Part shown: piece by piece, positions 49,901 to 61,900 of the stretch | How positions within the stretch are numbered: position 1 is the stretch's first letter | Layout: every line of letters starts with the position of its first letter | NCBI GenBank assembly: GCA_029207755.1 | Contig: JARCOQ010000003.1 | Span: forward strand, 1,674,001 to 1,738,000 | Reading direction: 5' to 3' | Source of the DNA: Chamaea fasciata | Lineage: Eukaryota; Chordata; Aves; Passeriformes; Sylviidae | Length of the DNA stretch: 64,000 nucleotides | Position numbers and translations under genes: made by a program | Notes under the pieces: model-generated | Databases searched by the model: none | What the model was told of the DNA's origin: nothing | What the model saw: the letters and a program-made list of their open reading frames with translations, nothing else

Positions 49901-52900
49901 TGAGAAACCAAGATAACGTGTCCTTGGTCAGGGAGCAGAGATACACCAGTCTGGTCACGCTGAAATCATCCTGCAAGGTCCACTTCTTTCCCAGTGTAAC
50001 CAGAATAAATCAGATCCCAACATCAAACAGAACATGACATGTTCACCAGGCCATTGGGTGGTCACAGAGGAGGCCAAATTAAGGAGAGGCCAAATTAATG
50101 TTCAGTCTGTAGAAACTCCTATAGGGAGTTTTATTAGGATCTGCCTGGGTTCTGTGCTGAGGACAGAAAACCTGTATGCTGAAGGGCAGCAGGTGAGAAG
50201 CATCAGATCTTGCTTCTCAACACTTGATTTTGCAGCATTCAGCAAGGCTACAAATCATCCCTAAACAAGCAAAAATCTGATCTAGGTTAGACTGGGCTGT
50301 CTACTGTCTTCTGAGTGTGAACATCCCTGGAGATAGAGGGGAAGGGTGAGCTGGCTGGTGTGCAACACAAGCTGTTTTGGAGTAATTTCAGCTTTTCCAT
50401 CTGCTCTTTCAAAAGCCAAAATGATTCTGTTCAAAACTATCAATACAGAAAGGCAGAAGTGCACGATTTCTGTGAAAGGCAGAAGTACACACTTTCTGTG
50501 CCTTGCTGGGCCTGTTCTGCTTCTGTTTTCTAACCATACAAGATGAGAGTGTTGGGCTGGTTTTTTTGTAAACGAATCATGACGTGGGGATGGTCAGCCT
50601 TGGACTTTTCCTTCTTATGCTGGTTACGACAGCTGAGTTGCTTTATGAGCCTGGCCAGCTTTCCCCACCTTGGAGAAGGAGAGGGATGTTGAAGGGGAAT
50701 GAGTGCATTGCAATTTCCCAAGCAAATGGGAGAACACAAAACATGGGGCAGTAAGCAAACATCAATAAATAAGATGTAAACTATCTATTTCAACATGTGT
50801 TCAAGACTGATTTCATTGGCAGTAGTTGCAATGACTCCTGTAATAAATATAATGAATGAGGAAAGCTAGGAGAAGAGCTGGGGAAGCAAGGGAGAAAGAG
50901 GTAAGAATGGTTGTAGAAAAGCAGGGAAAATTTTAGAAAGATGGAAATGTAACAAAACTGATGTAGCCAAGAGCTCTTTCAAAAACAGCCTTCACAGAAT
51001 ACCATGAAGTTAATTGAGGAAGTTACATAACCCTTTTGAAAGCTTGCTGCTACCAAGATTTTCTCCCCTTGTGCCATGCTGGGTGTTGGCAGCGGAGGAG
51101 CTGGAATGCTTCACTGACTCAGAGCGCCCCGAGGCAAATCCCTCACCTCTGGTGTGCCTGTTTTCCCAACTGTAAAACGGGGATACTGCCTGGGACACCT
51201 CACAGGAGCCATGGGGGAGCAGTGCGCCGTTTGTAACTGGGCTTGGAAAAATGTGGAGTGCAAGCAGCAAAGAGGAGAAGGATTGTTCTCCCACCTTTTG
51301 ACTCCAGGTTTTCTCGCAGAAGCGAGGGATGACTCGATGGCCGAAAAGTTTTCATTGCCAAGGCACAGCTGCAAGAGGTGCCGCAGGTCTTTTGTCAGAC
51401 ACTGTTCCTTTTTGCAGTGTGAAGGAATTTTTGGGGGGGGTTTGTTTGTGTGGGTTTTTTTTTTTTTCCAAGTTGCAGTTTCGTAGATGAACGTGTGTAT
51501 CCATTGCTGGGAGAACAAGGGAGTTCTGCTGTGTGGGGCTCTAGATGGTGCAGGTGAGTCAGGAAATGCTGCTGCTCTTCCCTGATGGATTGCCTAACCT
51601 GGAGCAGGTATCTGTGCCTCTGTTTCTTCAGCTGTGAAGTAGGTGGTGCAATACTGACACTGACCTCAAAAGCTCTGTGGAATTTGGGGTGGTCAAGATG
51701 GAACTGTTGCCATACAGCTGACCACACTGAAGGATGTTTTCCCTTCCAAGCGCTGCTTTCACCTGGAGAAGTCTCCCTCCACCTCAGGCTTTCCCCCTCT
51801 TCCTTCCCAGGATTCCTTGTTGAAGTTTTTCATGTGTAAAAGCTGTATCTCCCCCAGCTGTTCTTGTGTGAAGTTGAAAATCGTTTGTTGCCACGAATTA
51901 AGTTTCAGATATTTAGTTTGTGCACTGTCAATATAGATGGATTGAAACCTCCCAGAGTTATCCCGTCCGTAGTCCTCAGTGGAACACAAGACACCTCGTA
52001 CTTGAAGAAAATGTGCCTCATAACTCACAAGCAGGGCAGTAATAAATACGTTGCTTCTCTTAATGTTTTAATTCCTACTTAGAGCCTCGTGCTGGGGTTA
52101 ATAGCTGCCTCCTGCTCCATCTGCCCTGGAGCACAGTGGCTGTCCTGGGGCACCACATGGACTCAGCAACGTGCCCATGTGCTGCCTATTGCAGGAGTCT
52201 GAATCCCAGCATGTTTCATGAGCAAGCTTCTGGAGAACAATGTGTGTAACCCTTTTTTTTTTTGCAATTTGCGAAACCACACCTCTCCTGACAACTTCTG
52301 GTGCATTTATTCTTTTTTTTTTTTTTTTTTTTTTGGTCAGGATCACCAAGCTGCTTGGAAAAAAAAAAAATAGAAAGAGAGAAGAAAGAAAAAAAAAAAC
52401 CCCAAAACCAAACCAGTGATTTATGTGACATACTTGTAGAACAAGCTAATGTGTGTTTGTAGATAATGAGATTTATAAAAGATAATATAGGATATAAATC
52501 TCCAACCTACCATTTCCATACTCCAAAATATGACATAAACCATTTAATATTGTAATGAGAAACACTGGAGTGCATATGGGTGTTTAGGTTGGCAGATAAG
52601 ACCAGGTGATTCAGACCACATCAAAGAACTCCCTCTTTTTAAAGCTCTGAACTTAATTTGTTATTTTCTGACAATAAAAACTGACTTATAATTGTTTTGG
52701 GATTTTTTTTTTTTCCACATGCTGACATAATAAATTGTAAATCATGTCAGCATCTGAGCCTGTTTTTAATTACTAATTCGTTAGTACTGCTGTTTTATGA
52801 GATCAGCTCTGTTTAATTTGAGTACAGACAGGTATGTTCTATTATCTCTCTCGAGTCTTAAAAATTCCCAGAAGACAATATTACATTTTGCAGATTTCTT

Positions 52901-55900
52901 AGGTGTGTGTATGGTTTTATATTGAGAAAGCTAAGTTTTGGGGCAGTGTTGGTGTTGTTATTTTTTAGGATAATAGTTCTGTCTGTTGGAGCTAAAAAAA
53001 AAAAAGAAAGGGAAGTGAGGATGATTAAGTTAACTCTATGTAGACAGATATAAGTGTAATCCCATGTAAGCAGATTTATGCTTTAAGGTCAGGATCAACT
53101 GGGAGGTGCATCACAGAGGAATTCTGCTTGGGGTTTGTCACTGTCAGCATTTAGGATGTCCAGTAGGTATCGGCAGAGTAGGTAATTTACAGATCGGCGT
53201 GTCTTTGCAAAGCAGTTTTAAATTTACCAAAGGAGTTTTTTATCCATGTGACAGAATTATTATCAGGGGCTGGTCTGCTTTGGGCTTCGGGTTCTTCGTG
53301 CTGTCTGTGAAGGCATGAAACCAGGAGGGGTGTCAATGTGTCAGCTGTGAAAAACCATGAAAAAAACCCCCCTGACTAGGAAGTTCTGGGTGGCCATGAG
53401 CACCAGCATGAGCTGGGCCAGTCAGGATACTACTCAATGATCACCTCAGTTTGATATCTTGCTCCCTAAAACTAGTTCATTGAATAAAGGCAAATGTTGC
53501 TTTCCCAAACAAAAAGCCAGATGAGGAAAAAAAAAGTCAAGTTCAAAACAGCAGTTACCTGAAAGTGTTATTGAGAGGTAACCTCTTGTGTACACAAGAA
53601 ATTAAACTTCAAAGGAAATACAACAATGACTGGCATGAAGCTTTAACTTGGCTGGTGACACCAGAAGGCATCTCCCATATTTTTTTCATTGGGAAAAGAG
53701 GATGAAAAAGACAGTTGGTGGGGCAGGGATATTCAGCAAGCAGGATCATCTCTCCTGCACGGGTTTCTCTTGCCTGTTTGTCATCTGGAAGGGTGAGGAA
53801 GGCTGTCCCCTGTCCACAGAAATGCTCAGGTCTCTCAGAGATGCCCCAGGCTCAATCCCCATTACTGCACAAGCTCCATTTGTCAGATGCTGTGGATGGG
53901 ACTGCGTTAGGGGGGAGCAGAGAGGAATTTTTCCCCTTGGGCCACAGGCCACTCAGACCTAGTTGTTTTTTGTTTCTTTCCTTCCAGAATCATGGAGTCA
54001 TCCCCCTCTTGACTAGAATTAAACATTAACACCTTTTAAATATTGCTAGTTCATGGCTGTTCAGAGCTCTCCACTGTGGAGAGAAGGTGAAATAGGATTT
54101 TAACAAACAGCAAGGTGTTACTCATGTAGTGTGATAATGAAAATTCAACCATATGTACGTTCAGTTTGCATTCTCCTGGCACAATACTGATCATGTATTT
54201 TAGAACTATTTAGGCAAATTCAGCTTGTCATTATCAGAATGTAAAGGTGTCTAATTGTAAATGTTAAATAATCAGAGTATGTATATAAATGAAAAAAAAA
54301 CCATAAAGATGCGTGCTGTATAGGTTAGTTTTCTGTAACCTTTAGGGTTTGAGGGGGAGATAAATTGTTCTGGGGCTGATTTGTGTTGATTGACAATGTT
54401 TTCATGTTCAGGTTTTCTTCATGAGCAGGAAAAAAATATTTAAATTATATCTAGTACATCTACCTAAATTTTCAACTGATGTGCATAATACTCATCCTCA
54501 AAAAAACTAACTACTGTTACTGACACCGTAACCTGGCTAGGTTTTGTTTATGTCTTGTTACCTGGGTTTCATGCTAAATTAACCCTGAAGCACCTACACG
54601 GGTACTTTACTGTAGTTATATAATTGTAAGGACTGGTTCTAAATCTATTCTTTTACCCTCTCTCCCTCGCTCTCTCTCTCTCTTTCTGGTAACAGTGTTC
54701 GTTCCACTTCTGTTTCATTAAATGCCCTTGCCTTACGTTTGTCTTGACTGGCTTCTATTTACAGAAATTGTAAACCAGTTGAATGCTCTGAGCAGCTTAG
54801 ATGAAGATCAAGATGACTGCATAAAGCGAGCAAATATGCCTTCAGCTAAATCAGCCAGTTCCTCTGAAGGTCTATGAGCTTTCATCCTTTCTTTCTGTTT
54901 CTGATTGTATTTACTGTGACCCATTACCTTTTGACTCCTGCCTGTATTCAGCTGTCAGTTTTATCTCTGTGCTTCCACCCAGCATGACTCTCAGTAATTT
55001 GTAGCGCATCCAACAGGTAACAACATGATAGAGAAAGAGCCTGTCTCCGCTACAGCTCCGTTGTCATCTGATAATGAACAAGAAAGAAAAAAAAAAATTA
55101 CAAAAAAAAAAAAGAAAAAAAAAAAGAGAAACCACCAGACCCTAAGCTTAAAACATTAGTTGTGTAGTCAGTAATACTTGACCTTTCTAAAGTGACAAAA
55201 TGTCCTCTCTCTGCTTTTATGTGCACGTTACATCCAAAAATTAAAATTTCCTGCCGATAGTTAGCATGTATGTGAATGATCAGAATCACCGTGTTTATCC
55301 TGTTAGATGTTCCTCAGCGTTTATTTAATGAAGAGAAGAGAGGGCCTTCTTAGAAGTCATTTCTGTTACATAATGTTCCGATCAGCAAGTAGAAGTTTCA
55401 TTCATTTCACTTTTTTTTTCCCCCTTTTGTTGATGTACTTACTGGACTGTGTTACCTTAGTCGTGCAGTTCGTGCCATACCCTGGTGCAGTGTTTCGAGG
55501 GACTGTTGACGTGGGGCTTTTTGAGCTCCAGATATGTTGGATGAACAGTTTGGATCTATTTTAAAACAGTGTTCCAATTTGTTTGTAGAGCTTATCAATA
55601 AGCTTAATTTTCTGGATGAAGGAGAGCAAGACCTGGCCAACTCCAGCACGAACCCTTTTGGTGATCCTGACGCAGCAGAGTTAAATCCGTTTGGAGACCC
55701 TGACGTAGAAGGTAATGAATTTATTTCACATAATTCCTTGCTGCTTGCAAATGCTTTGTGAAACGTGGTTTTTATTTCTGTAGGGCTACAAATGAAAAAT
55801 TTTAATTGAATAAATACAATTATTTCATATAGCACTGAGGTAGCAATAGCAACGATCCAGTTGCCACTAGAAAATTGATTTATCCTTTGAGTCACCTCCT

Positions 55901-58900
55901 TTGTATTGAGGCACATTCTGTGTGTCTGCCACTGGGGGCTACCAGTTGAAGCAGAGACTTTTAGACCTATCAGGTGTGGTACTAGAACTCACCTTATGTG
56001 GTGTGAATGAGCAACACATTCTGTCAGACAACCCTGCTCCACGTGGGTGATGGTTTATATCATAATTTCCTTCACTGCAATCTTCACTGCATCACAGCTA
56101 TTCTTGGTTAGCACTAATCTTCATTATTACAATTTAATTTTCTCTCTTTTATTCTACCTTCTTTTTTTTTTTTTTTTTTTTGCTTTTATAGCTTCCTCAG
56201 TTAAGCCTTCTGGCACTGTGCCTTGCACCACATGCTAGGTGTTAATCCACTTTCCAGACTGACATGCCCATTCTTGTTCCATTTGGGTGAGATGTACAAC
56301 CCCTGTAAAGTTTTAATCTGATAAGATTTCGGCCATAAGGCCAGAGGGAGCACCAGGACAGCAAACATCTCTGCTGTCCTCAACCCCATGCCCAGATAAG
56401 CACGGATCTGCTGGATTGTTTCACTTGGAGCTTGCAGCTGCTCAAAAGGCCAATTCGTAGTGAATTCCCAAGTTTGAAGCTGTACTCAGCCTTTCCTGTG
56501 TTCAAAGCTCCAGGACTTTCCTTCCTACGGAAAATACCAAGTCACTCTGTAATGGCAATGGAGAAGAGCCACAGTGAGCAGGAGCAGCCCAGGGTGCACC
56601 AGGGGACTTTTTAAAGTCAGGTCAAAGAGAATGGGTTTCCAAGCTGCAGTTTCCACCTGTGGTCACTCCCTTTCTTTGGACAAGCTGAGTGTTTACTCAC
56701 AACGCAGTTTTTCTGCCTTCAGAGTCCACGGGGAATGATGTGGGTGGGGATCAAGTCCTGTCATTCTTTGGCTGTGGTGTGACTCACAGCTTGTATTTCT
56801 GAAACAGGGACATTGCATTATCTTCTGTGTTTGGCAACTGAAGCCATAAAGCCACTCTCCTGGGCACCTTCTCTCTCCTATAAAGGTGTCAGGTTTTTCT
56901 ACAGCTGCAGAAGTGAGTTGTTTCAGCTTTGTAGGTACCAATATATATGGATTAGGTGTCGGTGTCCTAATCTTTGGTTTTGTTTCTTGTCTGTTCCTTG
57001 ACAGTGAATTCCTTTAGGATCATGGAAGAAGCAGAATAAGTGGGAATGTAAATCCCTCTGGTAGTCCATAAATGACTTGCTCTAAGAGACTCAGCCTATA
57101 TTCCTTTTCTCCTTCTCTGCCTGAGAAAGAAGAGCTCCCTTCTCTGTGGAAAAAGCTGTCCAAGTCCCATCCTACCTAAACTGCTTTTCCCAAACCCAGC
57201 TTTTTTTTCCTTTCCAGAGAGAACCCATTCTGGAAGAAAGCAGTAGGTGTTCTGGCCACAAAATCCATCTTGGGGACAGGGAGAAGCAGCTGGTGTTATT
57301 TCTTAGCCCTGGAGTAGCTCGATAACTCGTGGCAAGCTCACTATGAGCAGCCTGCATGCAGGACATCAGCCTAAAACACTCTCAGCATTTCAGGGACGCG
57401 GTTTTTTTTGTTGATTGTGGTTCTTTTGGTGACATCTGCCTTCCGGTCAGAGGTGTGGACACTTCTCCGTTTCTCTGGGCCTGTTCTGTGTGCTTGGGCC
57501 AGTCTCTGTGATCAGACTCCTGGGCCCCATCTACAGCTGTGGGCAGCAATGCTGAGTTGTTGGGTGTGTGAACACCAAGTATTACTCCCACACAGCAGTC
57601 AACATACCATAACAGGACAGTGCTTGGGATAAACAGGGTGTCGCTGGATTTTTCCTACTGTGTCATAAAGTGGTTTTTATTTGGGAGGAGTGGACCTTCT
57701 GTAGGGTTCGTGTGACAGTGTCTTCCTGGAGCACTACACCAGGCTGAAAGATCAGCTGGAAGAGGGATTCCAGGCTATCAAAGAGTTGGACATCTGGTGT
57801 GGCGTTTTTAAAGCTTTCACATTATGTTGAGTGGCTCCTGAGGGATTCTTCTTTTTGCCTCAGACATCTCTGAGAATCACTGGTTCTTCCACTCCAGACC
57901 TGTCTTGTCCCTATAAGGGGAACTGGTTGTGTTCCCATTACCTTGCTTGACCTTCTTGACATGTGCCTTTCCTCCACAGAAGGTTGAGGGGGAGAAAAAA
58001 TGCTGCCGAGACAAACTGGAGAAGATGGTTTTGGTCTTCAGCACCAGCAGGAATCTGCTGTGTATTTCTATGGCTGCTTGGATCAGTGTCTCTACATGGG
58101 AGCACCCAGACATGGCAACTTTGGGGGAGATTTCCCTTTGTTTTGAAATGCATTTTGAGGCTACGCAATATCGTAGCTGTTCCCATCCTGGTGCCCAGCC
58201 GCTGAAGGCTGCCCTGTTTGTGTCCCAGTATTCACTCACGATTCTTTTATTCTGAGACCTCAGTGGAGCTTTTTTTACTGCCATCTCTTTCTAGGAAGCT
58301 CTTTGAGACTGTGCCTGCTTGTTTGCTTTTGCATCCTGAAGCCAATGTGACCTATTTTGGTGGCCACCCCAGAAGCTCCAGAGCATGACCGAGGTTCAGG
58401 AGTTTAAGGCAGCCTTTCTCCTACAGGCTCAAAGAGTCACATTACCTGTTTCACTTGTCTTGTGATCTTCTTAAATCAAGAGATTAACTTTTTATGTGTG
58501 CGGGGATGAAGTATTTTTCTGTTCACTTACGTGTTAGTCTCTTTATCTTTTTATCTGGACAAGGCATAATCTGGAACTCAGACTTCGCGGAAGTTCGGAG
58601 TCTTCTGTAGAATTTGTTACTTAATTTCCCCAAGACATGCAGAGCAGCCAGCTGGAGCCTCCTTTCCTGAGCACTTTGCCATCAGGTGTGAGGAGGCACG
58701 GTGTGCTATTTGGCAGAGATATTCCAAGGATATTCCTATCAAGCCTGTAACGTGTGTGCGCTCAGAGTCACCCGGAGTATGAATATGTATGTATTGACAG
58801 TCACTCAAAGACAAAGGAGGATTACTTGCCAGTAGATACTTGTTTCCTAGACAGATATTTCTCCTGCCTGCTCACAAACCAGCTACTTTCCCTCTATCTT

Positions 58901-61900
58901 CCTAATCCCATAATCACTTAACCCTGGGAATGTGGGGTGGAGAGAAACTAAAGGCGGGAGTGCTTCCAGCACTGTGTGCACGCTGTAGGTGTGGTGCATG
59001 GCAGAGGGTCATCAGCAAGCTGGCTCTGGATGCTGCTGGGATTTAAAAATGTCAATGATTTTATACACACAGCTGAGCGAGTGTGCATATGAACAACTCA
59101 CCTTGGAAAAACCTTCGGATGTGTTTCTTGGTTGACATGTCAAACTGAGGCTTGTTCCCCCTCTATCTACTAGGTCAGCTAGACGTTGGAAATCTGGGAA
59201 AATCAAAAATGATCTCTTTGAACTGCATATCTCTACAGTTTTATACAAGACAGCCTTTACATGATCATATGGGGACTGCCTTTTGGATTTTCAGTCATGG
59301 TGGGACAGAATTATAAAATCGGTTAATTTCTGTGCAAAATATTTACCTGGGCAAGCCAACATGTACAACAAATGAAAGTAGAAAACCACAACACACTTTC
59401 ATCACTCCAGATATTTTTTTTTTTTTTTTATATTTGGTGGGGAATAGAAATTTTGAAGTTGTAGACAACACACAGGAGACATGAGAGGGTAACTCTTTGC
59501 TGGCACCCCGTCATTTAGACCACCATTTACTTCAGCAGTGTATTTCATCGCTTTTTGTGTGGACTTCTGAGTCCCCTGCAGCGTTTTTTACACTGAAAAT
59601 GAGACCAGTGTTGCAATGCAGCAGCAAACTCCGAATGGTTCCTACACACAGAGCAGAGCAGGAACCAATTGAGAGGGAAACGATGACTCCGTCCCTTCTA
59701 TTTCTTCATGAAAAGCAGTGTATGAACAACAGGATGAGAAGATCACCAGTGGTGCGTGGGGATGTCAGTCATTACTCTTTCTAGAAGCACCGGGCAGTTC
59801 CATCTGTGCTCTGTGCTGTTTGTTGGGTGCTCACATGCCTTGGTGCCAGTCAGGCAGCCGGTGGCGTAACCCAGCGCCTTTCACATGTGGCCGCTGCTTT
59901 CATCCTCTGCCAAGGGGAAAGTGGTGTGTGCCGTGTTTTGGTGGAGGTTTTGTTTGGTTTTAAGGGATGTGTCACAATATGTTTGTGTTACAAAAGGCAA
60001 GTGGGTTGAAGGGCAGGGTGATTTCTGGAGATGCTCTGGCTGATTGTGCGGATAGGTAGTGCCAGAATGATGATTATCACAGCCTTTCTCAGTGGAGTTG
60101 GGGCAGGTAATGTTTCCAGAATCTGGCACAAGAGCAGCTGGTGTTTCTGCTGTAGTAATACTTTTACCTCTCTTGTTGTCACTCCTACCCCTGTGGCTTT
60201 ATTACTTAATCATGCAAAACTATTTTGCGTTTGACCCTTGACGTGCCAAACTGCAAGCGTCTTTCCCTTTTCTTTTTTTAAAATTACCAGTGTAGAGACT
60301 GGAGTCTACATGGAACTGTGATGAATGATGTGGATGGAATCTGTGCTGCCTTCTGAATGTAAAAGCAGCTTCAAGAGGGAAATCGACCCCTTCTAAGCTG
60401 TTGTATGTTTAGCCTGCCAAAGTGCCCTTCTCAGCATCATTGTCTCTTTGAGAAAATGAGTCTGTTACAGAAAAGTGACAGGTGACAGCGGGTGTGGCTT
60501 TAAGGGCTTTTGAGTCGTCATCATAACAACTTAATTTGTTGTAGAGAAGCTTGTGATGACCAACATTTGACACAGAACTAGTTCTGAGGGGTTTCAGAGA
60601 CCCCATGGGAGAGAACCTGTTTGGGTTCAGGTGGGGACCCTCCCTCCCTGTGGGGACGTTGAAGGAAGCAGAAAGGGGAGGAAAATCGCATCCTGGATGG
60701 CAAGAGTAGAGAGAATGAGCAGCCAAGTTAAATGGGTTCTGGCTGTGCCTCTACAAAATCCTGCCTATAAGAGTGTCTTTAGAATGATACTTTCAGAGGC
60801 TTTTTTAATTTCAGCCTGCCGGTGAGATTTTGTGAAATATTTTAGTTAATAACGAGCCAGAGGTGTCTGAGCACTCGCACGTGACACCGTGTGTGTAAGG
60901 CCAAACGTGTAGTTCCTGTTGAGCCAATGGAAAAGAAAATTAATTTTGTCATAGTTAGGGTTACAGCACTTGATCCAGTGTTGAAATAGAAAGAATTGCA
61001 AAAACCATTTGCATTGCCCCTTAAAATATATCAGATTTAAACAAGCATTTAACTCATTGTTTCCAGGAGACGCTTGAAAGCAAATTAAAAATAAAAACTT
61101 ACACCATCGTTTTCAGAGGTCGTTTCTCCGAATGTTTTTAACTTCAGGATATATTACTGACTTTCCTTCTTGTGTGTTATCAGAAGGTTTCCCTCAGATA
61201 TGATAATGGGTGTTTATCAACAGATTCATGTGCAGGTGCAATGATCCATCATACGGAGGTGCAGAAGCAGCTATTTGTACTTGCCCGCTCTCTTGATAAA
61301 ATATTCTAATATCTGAGCAAAGTTTTAAGTAGTAAAAAGTTTGGTTAAAGCTTTGTCAATAAGCTACACTATTTGAACAAGGTATCAGTCCTCTTTTTCT
61401 GCATTTCATTAGTTACTTTTGCTTTTTTGTGTGGAACTGTCTTCTGAGGACACATCTCCAAACACTTCTGCTCACTCTAGTTCATCAAATCACTAAATGT
61501 GTGGGGAATATTTGAGTGGTATTCTGACTACCATGAGCTTCAAGGCATGGTATGTATGCATTATATACAGTAAGGGTGGGATTCGACTCCCCTGACTTTT
61601 AAAACAGTTTGGACATATGCCTGTAAGCTTTGAGTGTCAAGGAGTCAGCTCAGCTGCAAATACCCACACCAAGGACATCTCACAGCAGGCAGAGTGAAGC
61701 TTTTGCTTGCCTTGACCACCTGCACCGGACGCTGGAATAACCTAAGTCCATATAGAACCACTTTGCCAGTTCAGCTTCAAATAAATGAACAAGTACATTT
61801 TAGATATTGGGCTCTGCTCTGATATATTTAATCTATACTGCTCTGAAGGACTCTTGCTTGATTAGCTCATATTTGTGTTTTTAAGAATTTCTACCTTAAA

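Larger units (their letters stand above)
48843..54764 (+). other. EHBP1: EHBP1 intron, 5.9 kb
   Basis: It begins gttggt, a weaker donor than the others, and ends cttctatttacag. It contains two MIR-like SINE fragments (51105-51215, 51580-51675), a homopolymer cluster (52313-52399), a 10-bp inverted repeat (52719-52753) in an AT-rich block, and a CT-rich tract at 54657-54687. A cctggttttggg motif near 49031 is not enough to call an LTR. Confidence 0.8.

Noticed and set aside
56182..56240. Acceptor-like site after the T20 run (gcttttatag) suggesting an exon
   Set aside because: The downstream frame meets a stop codon almost at once (catgctag), and no conserved EHBP1 residues are encoded.
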